20,487 nt of DNA, from contig LSSK01001083.1 in NCBI GenBank assembly GCA_001969505.1, positions 1 to 20,487 of the forward strand, in the 5' to 3' direction. The notes under the pieces were generated by a model. That model did not search any database. It saw nothing but the letters and a program-made list of their open reading frames with translations, and had not been told where the DNA came from. A program made the translations under genes and the position numbers. This DNA comes from Zancudomyces culisetae. Taxonomy: Eukaryota; Kickxellomycota; Harpellomycetes; Harpellales; Legeriomycetaceae. Below are positions 1 to 10,103 of the stretch, one piece after another. Within the stretch, counting starts at the first letter, position 1, and every line of letters begins with the position of its first letter.

Positions 1-78
1 GGGGGGGGGGGTTAGAAAGTTGGGAAGAGTAAATGTATTCGGAAAAGGTCATATTAAGGGGTTTGTTTATTAATGTAG
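1..78 (+). other. Probable RPN13 intron and window-edge poly-G
   Basis: Position 79 opens an Rpn13 exon after TTAATGTAG, so the bases before it are most likely intron. A possible donor, GTAAAT, lies at 29, which would make a 50-bp intron, but the 28 bases before it do not read as convincing Pru-domain sequence. The window begins with 12 G residues. This may be a genuine tract or a contig-end artefact. Confidence 0.4.
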
Positions 79-1179
79 TCGTGGGTTGTTTTTCCACATG
101 ATGTCAGCTTTGATAAAGTTAAAGAATCAGAAGGCCGGGTTTACCTTTTACGTTATAAATCATCAACTCAGAGACAGTTTTTTTGGATGCAAGGGAGCGA
201 TCCAAAACAGGATCGGGCAACGGCACAGCAGGTTATGAGTATAATAGACGGTTCTGCCTCTTCTGAAGATAGTGATATCGAAAGAACGATGAAAGAGCTC
301 ATCAATAATGAGTATCCAGAATCCGAAAACCACGCTGAATCAAAAAGCGGAAAAGGTAAAAGCACCTCTGGCTCTTCAAAGTTCAACGAGGCATCAATTC
401 TCGCTGGGCAAAAAGAAGTATCCGCGCTTGCCTCTGAAACTGCGCAAAAGTTTAAACGTCCGCTTTCCTCTGCTAGGGTAGGTGGTGACCCTTCAAATAT
501 GGCATTCAACCAAATATCTCCACCAAATCATGAGGACATTGTGGCTTCGAATGATCAGTTTAGTGATATATCCAAGCTTAAGGATTTTTTATCTAGCATT
601 CGGGTTCCTGAACGCCCAAAGGCTAAACCCATGGATCTTTCCAAGGTTCTTACTCCTGATGTCCTGCTACCATTGTTTCAGGACGAAAACCTATGCCAAG
701 GTAATGACCCAGCTATTATTCTTGTCGCTTTTTATGATTATCATTACGACTTATCTCTTCTATTGTTTTCTTTTACAACGCAAACAAGAGTAAAATGTGA
801 GTTGTAGTACTACAAGAAAGTGTTTTTCTATTCACTATTAGCGCTTTTCCCATACCTACCAGAAGGTGTTCCAAAGACCGTTGATGAGCTTGAAGGAACC
901 GTTAAAAGTCCACAGTTTGTACAGGCACTACGATCGCTAAGCTATGCTCTCGAGTCTGGACAAATGTCCTCGCTGGCACAATCATTTGGTAAGTTTTGTT
1001 TCCGACTGTGTTCTTTATGTGTGTAACACTCTAACAATATTGTTTGGGATCCTGCTTTTATAGATTTGCCACCTGTTGCATTGACAAGTGTGGAAGACTT
1101 CCTTAAGGCGATCAAAGACAAATTTGGAAAAGAACAGAAAAATATTGATCAAGATGGCGACAGCTTGATGAAGGAATAA
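79..1179 (+). CDS. RPN13: RPN13/ADRM1, proteasomal ubiquitin receptor (5' partial)
   Basis: Rpn13 sits on the 19S cap of the proteasome, binds ubiquitin through an N-terminal Pru domain and recruits the deubiquitinase UCH37 through a C-terminal DEUBAD domain. Exons seen: 79-700, 842-988 and 1064-1179, which join in frame (294 residues plus stop). The first visible exon starts after a TAG acceptor at 76-78. It reads VVFPHDVSFDKV...GRVYLLRYKS...FFWMQ, the second half of a Pru domain; the first half lies upstream of the window. A Ser-rich, poorly conserved linker follows. The last two exons carry LFPYLPEGVPKT, SPQFVQALRSL and SVEDFLKAIKDKF, typical of DEUBAD. Introns are 701-841 (GTAATG...TAG) and 989-1063 (GTAAGT...TAG, with CTAAC at 1031). 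Both close split codons correctly, Q|A and F|D. The family call is firm; the 5' exon boundary is an inference. Confidence 0.87.
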
Positions 1180-1303
1180 CTCCACTGTCTTTAATTTTTT
1201 GTCTTGCTGTATACGAGTAGTTTGTACATTTAATGTGAAATACATTTGTTCTGTTTTTTTTTACTCTCTTCTGATAAAGAATTCTGGTGATTTATCTGAC
1301 CTG

Positions 1304-1310
1304 AAATAAA
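1304..1310 (+). terminator. Candidate polyadenylation signal of RPN13
   Basis: AAATAAA lies about 125 bp after the RPN13 stop codon. It is the nearest AATAAA-type hexamer. Assigned by position and motif only; AT-rich sequence makes chance matches common. Confidence 0.3.
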
Positions 1311-3426
1311 AACTATGATACAAGTAGCATGTCTGTATGAGTAGCAACCATCAGCTATTATAGCTGTGAATACTGCGTACTAGTATCCCCCGATAAACGT
1401 TGATATATATTTTAGAAGCATTCTTTAGACTATCGCAGTTTCAAACTACCTGCATATGTTGCGCTGAACGAACCTTTATTCCCATTACCCCTAAGACGTG
1501 ATATACTCTGAACCAAAGGTTGAATTAACAAAGTTATAACTGAGAGGTAGCCTGTGTATTTTTGTTAAGGTATGGCATTTTTTTTTATTTGGTAATATTC
1601 TTTTTAAAGGAGTGCTGGGGATTAATATACTAAAGTAATGAACATGTATACATTAAGATCTCGAGCGCTGTCCACATTCTGGGGTTTACCAAAGGACTAT
1701 TTGTGCTATGTGTGATAATTTCAAGTTATGTGTGCCCAATCTTGAAGTAGTAGGCGCTTTTTTCATCTTTTAACTCTCTGTATTGCATTTACTTCTTTCC
1801 GATGGCCAACAACGCTTTTCTTTTTTTGAAAAATAAAAAATAGGAACTATGCAACTTTTTGACATCATAGAATCAGCATAAATGTGCAATTTGTAGTGCT
1901 TAAATTTGGAATATGTAAATGGACCCTACAAACACTGTGAGTTTTGAATTTATGTAAATGCGTGAGTAGCCTTTTTATATATACATATTTCGCGCTTGCA
2001 TAAAAGCCTCGCTATTTCCACTTTCAAATAAAGGTCAGGTGTGGAAAATATTAAGCTTTGTAAAGACTTATTTACTTGATGTTCTATGCTAATATTTTAT
2101 ACTTCTTATTATTTAGTTTCCGGGTTGTAAACATAACAATATATAGGATATAGAAATACTGATAGTATACTCGAGGCCTTACTAAGGATATGAATTGTGA
2201 ACATCGGGCAATATTAACGCGATGCAATAAATCTGAAATTTTGAGCTGAAAATTCTAGAACTGAATTAATTTATAGGATCAAAAGCACACAGGTAACATT
2301 AAAAATAACCAAATATTTAAAATGTTCTGGAGCTGTTTAAATGTTGGTTGACAGTTGTACAAAATTTTCGACAAGGGACTATTTGCGGATACTATGGAAG
2401 AAGGGGAGGTGAGATAGCCTAAAAGCTGGACAAAAACTATATGTATATCCAAAATTATTACTGTGCTCTAGAAGTAGCATGCTAAAGTTGAGAATCGTGG
2501 AATACAGGTTTATATGTGTGGGAGAGTGGGGTGGATGAAGCGGTTATACCTTATCAAGTATTTAAACGGGTCTAGATGGTGATGCTCAGTCCAATGTAGA
2601 GACAATATCAAAGGGCATGAGTTTTTTGGGGCTCCTGTTGGGATCTACTTGGTACTGAGACATACTTTTTCGAAGTATGAAGGTTTGTTTGGCGTTGATT
2701 TTTTTTTAAAAAAAAAGAATCCTCTCTCCCTCTTCGAGTAAATAGGCACTACAACCTTTTGAGCGTGTTTAATGATTAACGACATAAAATCCCCCACTAT
2801 ACAAAAAAATAATAATAAAATATTCCGTGTTTGTCGCGGGTGCTTATTAGAAAGTTGAAAAGACGTGACATTTTAGAGTAATACCTTGATAAAGACTTAG
2901 TATAGGAGTATACCATAACACAAATCACTTTGTACAGCATCTCTTTTAATTCTCTTTTCATTTACGTTGTAAGTTTAAGTATTAAATAACTAATATATCT
3001 AATTGCGGATACTCAATACTTTTAGAGAAAAAAGAAGGATAAACCACCAGAGTTGATACGAAAAACGATATTAGACTCAAAAAAATACACACTTTGGTTC
3101 TATACTACATTGCTTGCAAGAAAAGACACTTAAGGAGTAGGTATACGCAGACACGGATTATCTGTTCAAATATTTATATTGGTACAATTGTGGCCTGCAG
3201 TGGTGATACTTCAATCTGGACAAAATATCCTCGAAAATAGCTGGAATAGAATATGCAAAACTTTTATTCTACTAGTTTTCAGCAGAAGATAGCCAGGAAA
3301 GACAACACATATCAACACGGTGTTATATTATTATTTTAGGTTCTGAGTTTTGAGTAGCCGGTATTAACTCGTTTTACTTTTCAGGCTAATTATCTCAAAA
3401 GAAACACAGATGAATGTTGAATATTC

Positions 3427-3506
3427 AAAAAAAAAAGACAGAAACAAGCACAAAAAGTAAAAGTAAAAAGTAAAAGCAAAAGAGAAGGAGAAGGAGAAAG
3501 CGAAAC
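3427..3506 (+). repeat. Purine-rich low-complexity tract before the OPT gene
   Basis: The 80 bases just upstream of the OPT start are almost all purine on the plus strand. They comprise an A10 run, then degenerate AAAAGT/AAAAGC hexamers, then GAGAAG units. The tract probably lies in the 5' leader or core promoter. A 15-base part (AAGTAAAAGCAAAAG) is the exact reverse complement of part of the pyrimidine tract in FIG4 intron 1. Low complexity alone may explain that match. Confidence 0.6.
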
Positions 3507-3534
3507 GAATACACGACACATACTTAAGAAATAG

Positions 3535-5826
3535 ATGGAATCAAAAGAAAGAAAAAAGTCCCTGAGAAGCCAGGAAGAAGCCCCATACAATTCAGAGTAT
3601 ACATATAACGTATATGGAGAAAATAGTCCTGTGGACATTGTCGCATCTACTGTGGTCATAAGCGATAACCAGAACCAATCTTGCTTTACAGCAAGGTTTT
3701 GGATATTGGGAACGTTGCTTACAATTCTGAGCTCAGGAATCTCGCAGTACTTGTACTTTCAAAACTATAATCTGAACTCGTTGCTATTGTTATCTCAATT
3801 ATACACGTATATTGGTGGTGTTGTCCTTGGAAAGATTCTCCCAAAGAGAAAGTTTAAACTATTTGGATCAAGCTTTACGCTGAACCCAGAAGAATTTAAC
3901 TACAAGGAACATATGCTAATAACAGTATGCGTGACTGTTGGAGGAGGGTGTGCAGAAGCTATCAACGTTTTAGCTATAAATAACCTACTTGGTGATAAGC
4001 TTACAAACCAGGGAAGTATTGACAACCAAAACACAATGACAAGCTATCTATTTGGAATTGTTCTTCTTGTGTCCTCCCAGTGCTTAGGAATAGGAATGGC
4101 AGGATATGTGAAAAGAGTTCTAGTCGAACCTTCGGCCATGGTGTGGCCCTTTACTCTTGTTCAGGTATCATTATACAACCTTCTTCACAAACGGACCAAC
4201 ACAAGCTACGAATATATACAAAGAAGGGTTTTCATAATTCTGGGAATATTTATACTCCTATACCAACTCTTACCCGGTTACTTTTTTCCTATTCTTTCTT
4301 CGGTTGCAGTTTTGTGCCTTTTAAACCCTCAAAGTTTGGTAATGAGTAATTTGAGCTCAGGATTCCATGGGTTAGGTATTTTAAACTGCTCATTCGACTG
4401 GAATGTTATAGGACGATTTGGTCCCCTTTATACCCCATTTTGGGCACAAATGAATTTCTATCTCGGATCAATACTAATGTTATGGGTAATCATGCCAATA
4501 TCCTATTATGGACTGAACTTGTGGAATGCAACACGTTTTCCCATTACTGCAACATCTATATACGATCAACATGGAGTTCCAGTTGAGCTAAGCGAGCTTA
4601 TAAACATAACAAACAAGTTTTTAGGGTCAAAGAATATGAATAGTAGTTTAGTGCAGGAGTCCAGCAAATACATTTCAACTTATGCAGCTCTATCCACAGG
4701 TTTTGCCTTTGCATCGGCAGCATCAACGATAATGCACGTTTGGCTGTACTACAGGCGATCTATAAAAGTATATACAAGCACAGCGAGTATTACCAATAAT
4801 GACATACATGTAAAGCTTATGAAAACGTACAAGGAAGTACCTGGGTCTGTTTTTTTAATTATATTTTTAGCTTGTGTAGCAGCACTGGCATTCATTGGAA
4901 GAGTAGGGTATATTGCACTGCCAATATGGGGTACAATTTTTGCCTCATTAGTTGGAACTGCCATGGCATTACCAATTGGTGTGATACAGGCTATATCAAA
5001 CATTCAAATAAACGTGGATTCGACCTGTAGGCTACTTCACGGCCTATTCATAACACCGACATCGTCACTTTCGAATGGATTTTTCAAGATAATAAGCTCG
5101 AGCTCTATTTTTCAATGTTTATCACTAATATCCAACTTTAAGCTGGGGCTGTACTTGAAGGTTCCATATATGAAAATACTATTTTGTCAGGTTTATGGTA
5201 CGATTCTTGGGTGTTTAACAAATTTCATAGTATTTAGGCTGTTTATCAGTCATAAAAGAAACGAACTTATTGCTTCACTTGGAATGCACAATCATCTTCA
5301 GGAAACCAAGCTTGAATACGCAATAGCGCTGCCTAACGTAAACTACTCGCTAGAGATGCCTAGTAAATTTCTGAAAGACTCTTTAGTATGGGGGGTTTTG
5401 GGTCCCCGTGCTCTGTTTTACCAAAATGGACCATATAAATATCTACTGCTTTTCTTGCTACTTGGGCTTGTCTTGCCCATTCCATTTTACTATCTATATA
5501 AAAAATACCCTAAACAAAGATGGCACTTAGTAAATGTACCGATATTCACTCTAGGTACATTTACTACCATGAACTTTCCCAAAAACTACTTGACGTGCAG
5601 CTTTGCACTGGCATTCGTATTCCAGTACTATTTGTACCGATATCATCATCAGAAATGGAGTAGATATAACTATCTGGTTTCAGCAGCACTAGACTTGGGT
5701 ACCCAGCTTTCTGGTATTGTTGCATATGTACTCATATCGCTGGGCATAACACAGTTGCTATTTTCAACTTGGTGGAAAGGCAAATCTTCGAATTTTGAAC
5801 ATTGCTATGTTCAGAGTACAATTTAA
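3535..5826 (+). CDS. OPT-family oligopeptide transporter, single exon
   Basis: A 763-residue polytopic protein of the oligopeptide transporter (OPT) family, which imports tetra- and pentapeptides or glutathione-like peptides with protons. About 14-16 hydrophobic segments run from residue ~53 to the C-terminus. Family landmarks include NPEEFNYKEH at 117-126, where the family usually has NPGPFN-KEH. Others are GMAGYVKRVLVEPSAMVWP, WGVLGPRALF at ~619 and RYNYLVSAALDLGTQ at ~710. The N-terminal tail is charged and cytosolic in style. An in-frame TAG immediately precedes the ATG, so the start cannot lie further upstream in an unspliced message. The length fits fungal OPTs (roughly 750-900). The KIPPR motif of the family appears as KVPYM (~542), so substrate range may differ. 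There is no intron, unlike RPN13, FIG4 and ERG7. The subfamily (Opt1- or Opt2-like) was not resolved. Confidence 0.95.
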   Translation: MESKERKKSLRSQEEAPYNSEYTYNVYGENSPVDIVASTVVISDNQNQSCFTARFWILGTLLTILSSGISQYLYFQNYNLNSLLLLSQLYTYIGGVVLGKILPKRKFKLFGSSFTLNPEEFNYKEHMLITVCVTVGGGCAEAINVLAINNLLGDKLTNQGSIDNQNTMTSYLFGIVLLVSSQCLGIGMAGYVKRVLVEPSAMVWPFTLVQVSLYNLLHKRTNTSYEYIQRRVFIILGIFILLYQLLPGYFFPILSSVAVLCLLNPQSLVMSNLSSGFHGLGILNCSFDWNVIGRFGPLYTPFWAQMNFYLGSILMLWVIMPISYYGLNLWNATRFPITATSIYDQHGVPVELSELINITNKFLGSKNMNSSLVQESSKYISTYAALSTGFAFASAASTIMHVWLYYRRSIKVYTSTASITNNDIHVKLMKTYKEVPGSVFLIIFLACVAALAFIGRVGYIALPIWGTIFASLVGTAMALPIGVIQAISNIQINVDSTCRLLHGLFITPTSSLSNGFFKIISSSSIFQCLSLISNFKLGLYLKVPYMKILFCQVYGTILGCLTNFIVFRLFISHKRNELIASLGMHNHLQETKLEYAIALPNVNYSLEMPSKFLKDSLVWGVLGPRALFYQNGPYKYLLLFLLLGLVLPIPFYYLYKKYPKQRWHLVNVPIFTLGTFTTMNFPKNYLTCSFALAFVFQYYLYRYHHQKWSRYNYLVSAALDLGTQLSGIVAYVLISLGITQLLFSTWWKGKSSNFEHCYVQSTI
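5528..5566. repeat. Perfect 13-bp inverted repeat inside the OPT gene
   Basis: TAGTAAATGTACC at 5528-5540 and its exact reverse complement at 5554-5566 flank a 13-base loop. The mRNA could form a stable hairpin within the coding sequence for a late loop and membrane segment. Seen directly in the sequence; function unknown. Confidence 0.8.
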
Positions 5827-6497
5827 GCATCGTGTACTGTTAATATCTTTTTTTGTAGCTAATATAATTTCTATTATCACTATTACTATTATTATTATCA
5901 CTTTTGTATGCATATTTGTATTAACTATAAATCAGTGCATTTGGTTGGCCTCTCTCTATTTTTCTAAATAAAACCCAAAAATTAACACACTGATAACTAT
6001 AGAGCCATCAGACTCTCTTGCTATAGTACTGTACTTTTAAGTGTCACCAACCTAGATACTTTTTCACTTTTGCAGTGGTCCCTACCTTTTTTATATATAC
6101 AAAATAGCTATTTAAATACAAGAGTATTCTGCAAGCTTATTTTTTAACAGTAATCCCCATTTATGATGCTGTAAAAGACAGCTGTGGGGAAGGAGAGGAA
6201 TATTAATGACGGGAACTCTGCTGTTTTTGTATTTTTGCGAGTTGTGTAGCTCTTTTACCATGCCAAAGCTCTATAATTTGGGCGAATTAACTGCCAATTA
6301 ATTTGGTTTTTGTTGGACCTATTAATTTCAAAAGCAGTTTCGCATTTCACGAACTTTAAACGATTTTCTAAATCTGAGTTGTCAAAAAGAAAACAGAACT
6401 GGCATTTAACTTTCTTTTCCGGTAGCTCGGTTTAAATCACTTATTATAGATACAAAGACAAGTCTAAAATGAAGAGTGGGTCCTGAGGATAAGAAAA
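5827..6497. other. OPT-FIG4 intergenic region
   Basis: 671 bp of AT-rich sequence with imperfect TAT/TTA trinucleotide repeats near 5870-5905, the OPT 3' end and presumably the FIG4 promoter. No open frame of note, no RNA gene and no clear TATA box close to the FIG4 start were recognised. Confidence 0.5.
5967..5972 (+). terminator. Candidate polyadenylation signal of the OPT gene
   Basis: AATAAA lies about 140 bp after the OPT stop, following T-rich and (TTA)n sequence. A weak 7-bp inverted repeat (ACTATAG at 5996-6002 and CTATAGT at 6021-6027) lies just beyond. Motif and position only. Confidence 0.35.
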
Positions 6498-9400
6498 ATG
6501 AATATACAAAAGCAAATTTGTGGAGAAAACTCCCTTGGAATGACAATTGTCGATGTCGACGAAATTAACATGTATAGGACAAAAGAGGTAAAAGAGCCTA
6601 CCATTTTTCAATTTTGGCATTTTATTTTTTCTCTTATTTTCCCGGGATTGAGGCTTTCATTTTTTTGAGAATGAAAGGAAATGTCAGACGTAACTTTGTA
6701 ATCCCAAAGATTGTGATCGCTGATTTTTTGCTTTTACTTTTGCTTTTGCTTTTGCTTTTGCTTTTGCTTTTACTTCTGCTTCTGCTTTTTTTATTACAAC
6801 AAAAACTCTAGTTAAAAGAGAGAGTAAATATTATAGAAGTTGTACCTTGTTGGAACCAATTTAAACAGTGATACTTACAGAATTCTTAAATTCGAGATTG
6901 AACACGAAACATTTTCGGTTCCTGTCATTGTAGACGATGGTGTCATTTATACAAAGACAGAGATAGACAGTGTTATACACGATATAAAGACAGTAAATGA
7001 AAAGTTTGGCGGTGTCGAGCTGATAGAAAGCCAAGTCTGTGCAATAGTAGGTAAATACAGCACACCTTTATTTTCTTGACTATACACCTCCTGTGTTATG
7101 AAAACCATCGTGATATATCCCAAAATTTTCTCAGAAAGTGAGAGGATAGCACCAAGGAGATTCCACGACGTATAAAATATATCACAGCGAATAGCTCCAA
7201 CTACATTTATAGTTAATAACAAAAATTTTAAACCCTATAGGATTTGTTAAGTTTACAAAGGGGTACTACATTTCCATCATAACAAAGTGTCGAAAAATCG
7301 CAGTTCTTGGTGGACATTATATATACCACGCTGACGAGGCGAAACTTGTACCGCTATTTACAAGCACCGAAAAAAGCCCAATAGAAGAGAGGTACTATTT
7401 ATAACTATTCTGAAGTGACTCTACTATATTAAGCCTTTTTTTTTCTTAGCCCTCGGGCAAAGCCGATGTACTAAGAACCTAATTTGTATTATTTTATAAC
7501 ATGTTTTAAATAGAAACATAGCGACATTTCAAAGTGTTGATTTGTCAAGAAATTTCTATTTCAGCTATACTTATGATTTAAGTAGTTCACTACAAACCAA
7601 CCTTACTGCAGCTGAATGCAACGCCTGTTCCAAAACACATGGCAAGTCTGTCTTGGGAAATTTTAAAACCATGTTTGTATGGAACTATCAGATGATAACT
7701 AATGGGAGATTGAAGCTTGGTGTAGGAGCTGGATGGATCATGCCGTTGATTCATGGTTATGCTGTACAATCAAAGCTGGGAATGATTGGGAAGGATATCT
7801 ACATTACGTTGATAGCTCGACGCTCCAGAGTATTCGCTGGTGTGAGGTTTTTGAAACGCGGTGTTAATGCGAAAGGATACGTAGCGAATGATGTGGAGAC
7901 TGAACAGATAGTTCATACTATGGAGTTTACATCGTTTGATATGCCAAACTCAAATCCCAACTCCAACCCGCACTACTCTTCGTATGTTCAACACAGAGGA
8001 TCTATTCCATTGTTTTGGTCTCAAGACACATCTGCAATGAAACCCAAGCCGCCCATTGAACTAAATATTTCTGATCCATACTTTCGTACTGCAGGCTTGC
8101 ACTTTCAACAACTGTTTAAGCGCTATGGGACTCCTATAATTGCGTTGAATCTAATAAAGGTAATTAGTGCCACATATTGAGGATAATTAAACCTTTTTTT
8201 TTTTGCCGATGAAGCGTATTATGAAGAAATGGTGTGGATTTTTTTTTACATGTTTATGTTTCCGTTTTAGATTAGGGAAACGACAAAGAGAGAGTCTATG
8301 CTCGGGGACGAATTTTTTGAATGTATTAAATACCTAAATCTTGGGTTGCCAGACAACAAAAAAATACTGTACATAAGCTGGGACATGTCTAGAGCGAAGA
8401 GAAATAGAGAGGATGACGTCTTGGCAATACTGGAAGAGATAGGAGAGGAAGCTATCTCTCTTACCGGGTTTTTTCATAATGGGCCTGAACCCTATATAAA
8501 CTATCTCAAGCGAAAAGACGAAGCAGAATTTAGAACAAGAAGGGAGTCCGCTGAATATAGCCGCACTCCCAATGTGATAATGGCATACAGAAAGAATCGA
8601 CGGCTGCAAAACGGTGTTTTAAGGTCTAACTGTATTGACTGTCTTGATAGAACCAATGCGGCTCAGTCAATAATAGGCAAGGTAGCGTTTGCACACCAGC
8701 TATACGAGCTAGGCGCGTTAGCTGAGCCATATTTACCATTTGATTCTGACGCGGCTGTGATTCTTGAAGAGATGTACCGTGACTTGGGTGACACAATCGC
8801 ATTACAATATGGCGGGTCTCATCTAGTCAATACAGTTGAAACATATAGAAAAGTGAACAACTGGTCCAGCAGCTCGCGAGATTTTTTGGTAACACTAAAA
8901 CGATATTACTCAAATTCGTTTGTGGATGCTGAAAGACAAGAGGGAATCAATTTATTTCTTGAAAAAACAGGAAAGCATCTAGAAAGCCAGCAAACTACGC
9001 CTGACCAAATTTTAGACTTAGATGCAGATGACCCCTTTCACTGTGGAGAATTGGTATTGCAAGACGATTCAAAAACGTAACTTACTTTCCTTACTTATTT
9101 TACATATATTTTGTATACGCATATGTTTAACTGATCTACATGATATCTTTACATTTATCCTAGTGCTAAAAGTGACATCTCCAGGTTTGATGGGGTTGAA
9201 AGCATACATGTAGGTGGCTACGAACAAAAATATCCAAATGTCGACATTTGGAGCCAATGTTATAATCCACACTCATACACCTCTCTAGCCTCGATAAGCC
9301 CACCTAGATTTAGTTTTAATTCACACTATAGTCCTGCCTCAGGTGATGTAAATGCTAGCCCATTTTCTTCCAAATCCGGCGATGAAAAAAGACCTTCGAA

Positions 9401-10103
9401 GAGACAGAATTACATTCGTGGATTGATAAAGGCTGGCCCAAGTACATTGGTTCCTGAGGAGTTTAGCTCTAACTATTCCTTTGCCAGGCGCTTTGGTTTG
9501 GACACAAACCTCGATGTGGTACGTTTGGATTACCTAAAAACGAAGCATCCAATGGGGCTTACTAATATTCCTGAAGGTCGATCAGCAGACCAGTCCTTCT
9601 ACCCTGACATACCCCTTGCCAGTCTGACCGAATCAAAACGTCACGAGTTGGTTCGAGATGAACTGCTAGAGATATTTTCAAAAAACCAACGCGGCTTGGA
9701 CCCACATTTGGTTACTCATGGTCGGGCCTGTGATGACAACTCCGAATCCTCAACAATGTCTACGGATTGGACCTTGTTTGACATAGAATCCGTCAAAAAT
9801 ACAGCATCTGTTTCCTTTGACAGGAGTGAGTTATTTAACGATCTTCCACACGTTCACATTCCCACTTTGAGCACTTTTGAGGCACTTGAGTACAAAGAAT
9901 ATGTAGCCCAATTCGAAAGCTTTGCTGAAAAAGCGTATTCACACAGTCAGTTGTTTAATATACCAAGAAAAGATGACCAAAGTGCTTCTACTGGTGATGG
10001 AGGTTTGTATACCCAACTTAATACATCGCTGATTCAGGATATATGTGATATTGAGCGCGATTTTACGCCTTTCGAACCCCTAAACATAACTAAGTGTACT
10101 TAA
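6498..10103 (+). CDS. FIG4: FIG4, SAC-domain phosphatidylinositol 3,5-bisphosphate 5-phosphatase
   Basis: Fig4 removes the 5-phosphate of PI(3,5)P2 on vacuolar or endolysosomal membranes and works in a complex with the kinase Fab1/PIKfyve and the scaffold Vac14. Six exons: 6498-6587, 6837-7050, 7241-7391, 7514-8159, 8271-9076 and 9164-10103. They total 2847 nt, so the product is 948 residues, close to animal and yeast Fig4 (about 880-910). All donors are GTA and all acceptors TAG. The N-terminal domain reads KLYLVGTNLNSDTYRILK. The SAC core includes NFYFSYTYDLSSSLQ, YITLIARRSRVFAGVRFLKR, VETEQI and SIPLFWSQD. The phosphatase loop CIDCLDR (CX5R) is at 8631-8651, with the catalytic Cys at about residue 488, so the active site is intact. 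The last exon (about 313 residues) is Ser-rich at first and ends in a weakly conserved Fig4-type tail. The ATG at 6498 is the first suitable start for the conserved INMYRTKE segment. Confidence 0.95.
6730..6790 (+). repeat. (CTTTTG)n hexanucleotide repeat in FIG4 intron 1
   Basis: About ten degenerate copies of CTTTTG, with CTTTTA and CTTCTG variants, fill the 3' half of intron 1 (6588-6836). It ends about 45 bases before the acceptor and makes an unusually long polypyrimidine tract. The poly-leucine frame it creates is not a real gene. Confidence 0.85.
9233..9252. repeat. Perfect 20-bp palindrome in FIG4 exon 6
   Basis: TCCAAATGTCGACATTTGGA equals its own reverse complement over 20 bp, centred on GTCGAC. 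It lies in coding sequence for PNVDIW, in the non-conserved start of the last exon. Seen directly; role unknown. Confidence 0.85.

Larger units (their letters stand above)
1180..3534. other. Long AT-rich spacer with no visible gene
   Basis: This 2.35 kb stretch holds no open frame that resembles a protein. I found no tRNA B-box (GGTTCGA or its complement) and no spliceosomal RNA core. It contains homopolymer runs of A and T and a G-rich patch near 2515-2545. Its right end is a purine-rich tract that runs into the OPT start codon. It presumably contains the RPN13 3' end and the OPT promoter. An unrecognised noncoding RNA cannot be excluded by eye. Confidence 0.5.

Noticed and set aside
1206-1216. 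TATACGA, matching the fungal sterol-response core
   Set aside because: It lies in the RPN13 3' region, far from ERG7 and upstream of no sterol gene, so it is probably chance.
2565-2660. Possible C/D-box snoRNA (GGTGATGC ... CTGAGAC)
   Set aside because: The C box is imperfect, the terminal stem is only 3-4 bp and overlaps the D box; not supportable without an rRNA target search.
6614-6811. Open frame with a poly-leucine run between OPT and FIG4
   Set aside because: It is produced by the CTTTTG repeat and lies wholly inside FIG4 intron 1, between exons that join in frame to conserved protein.
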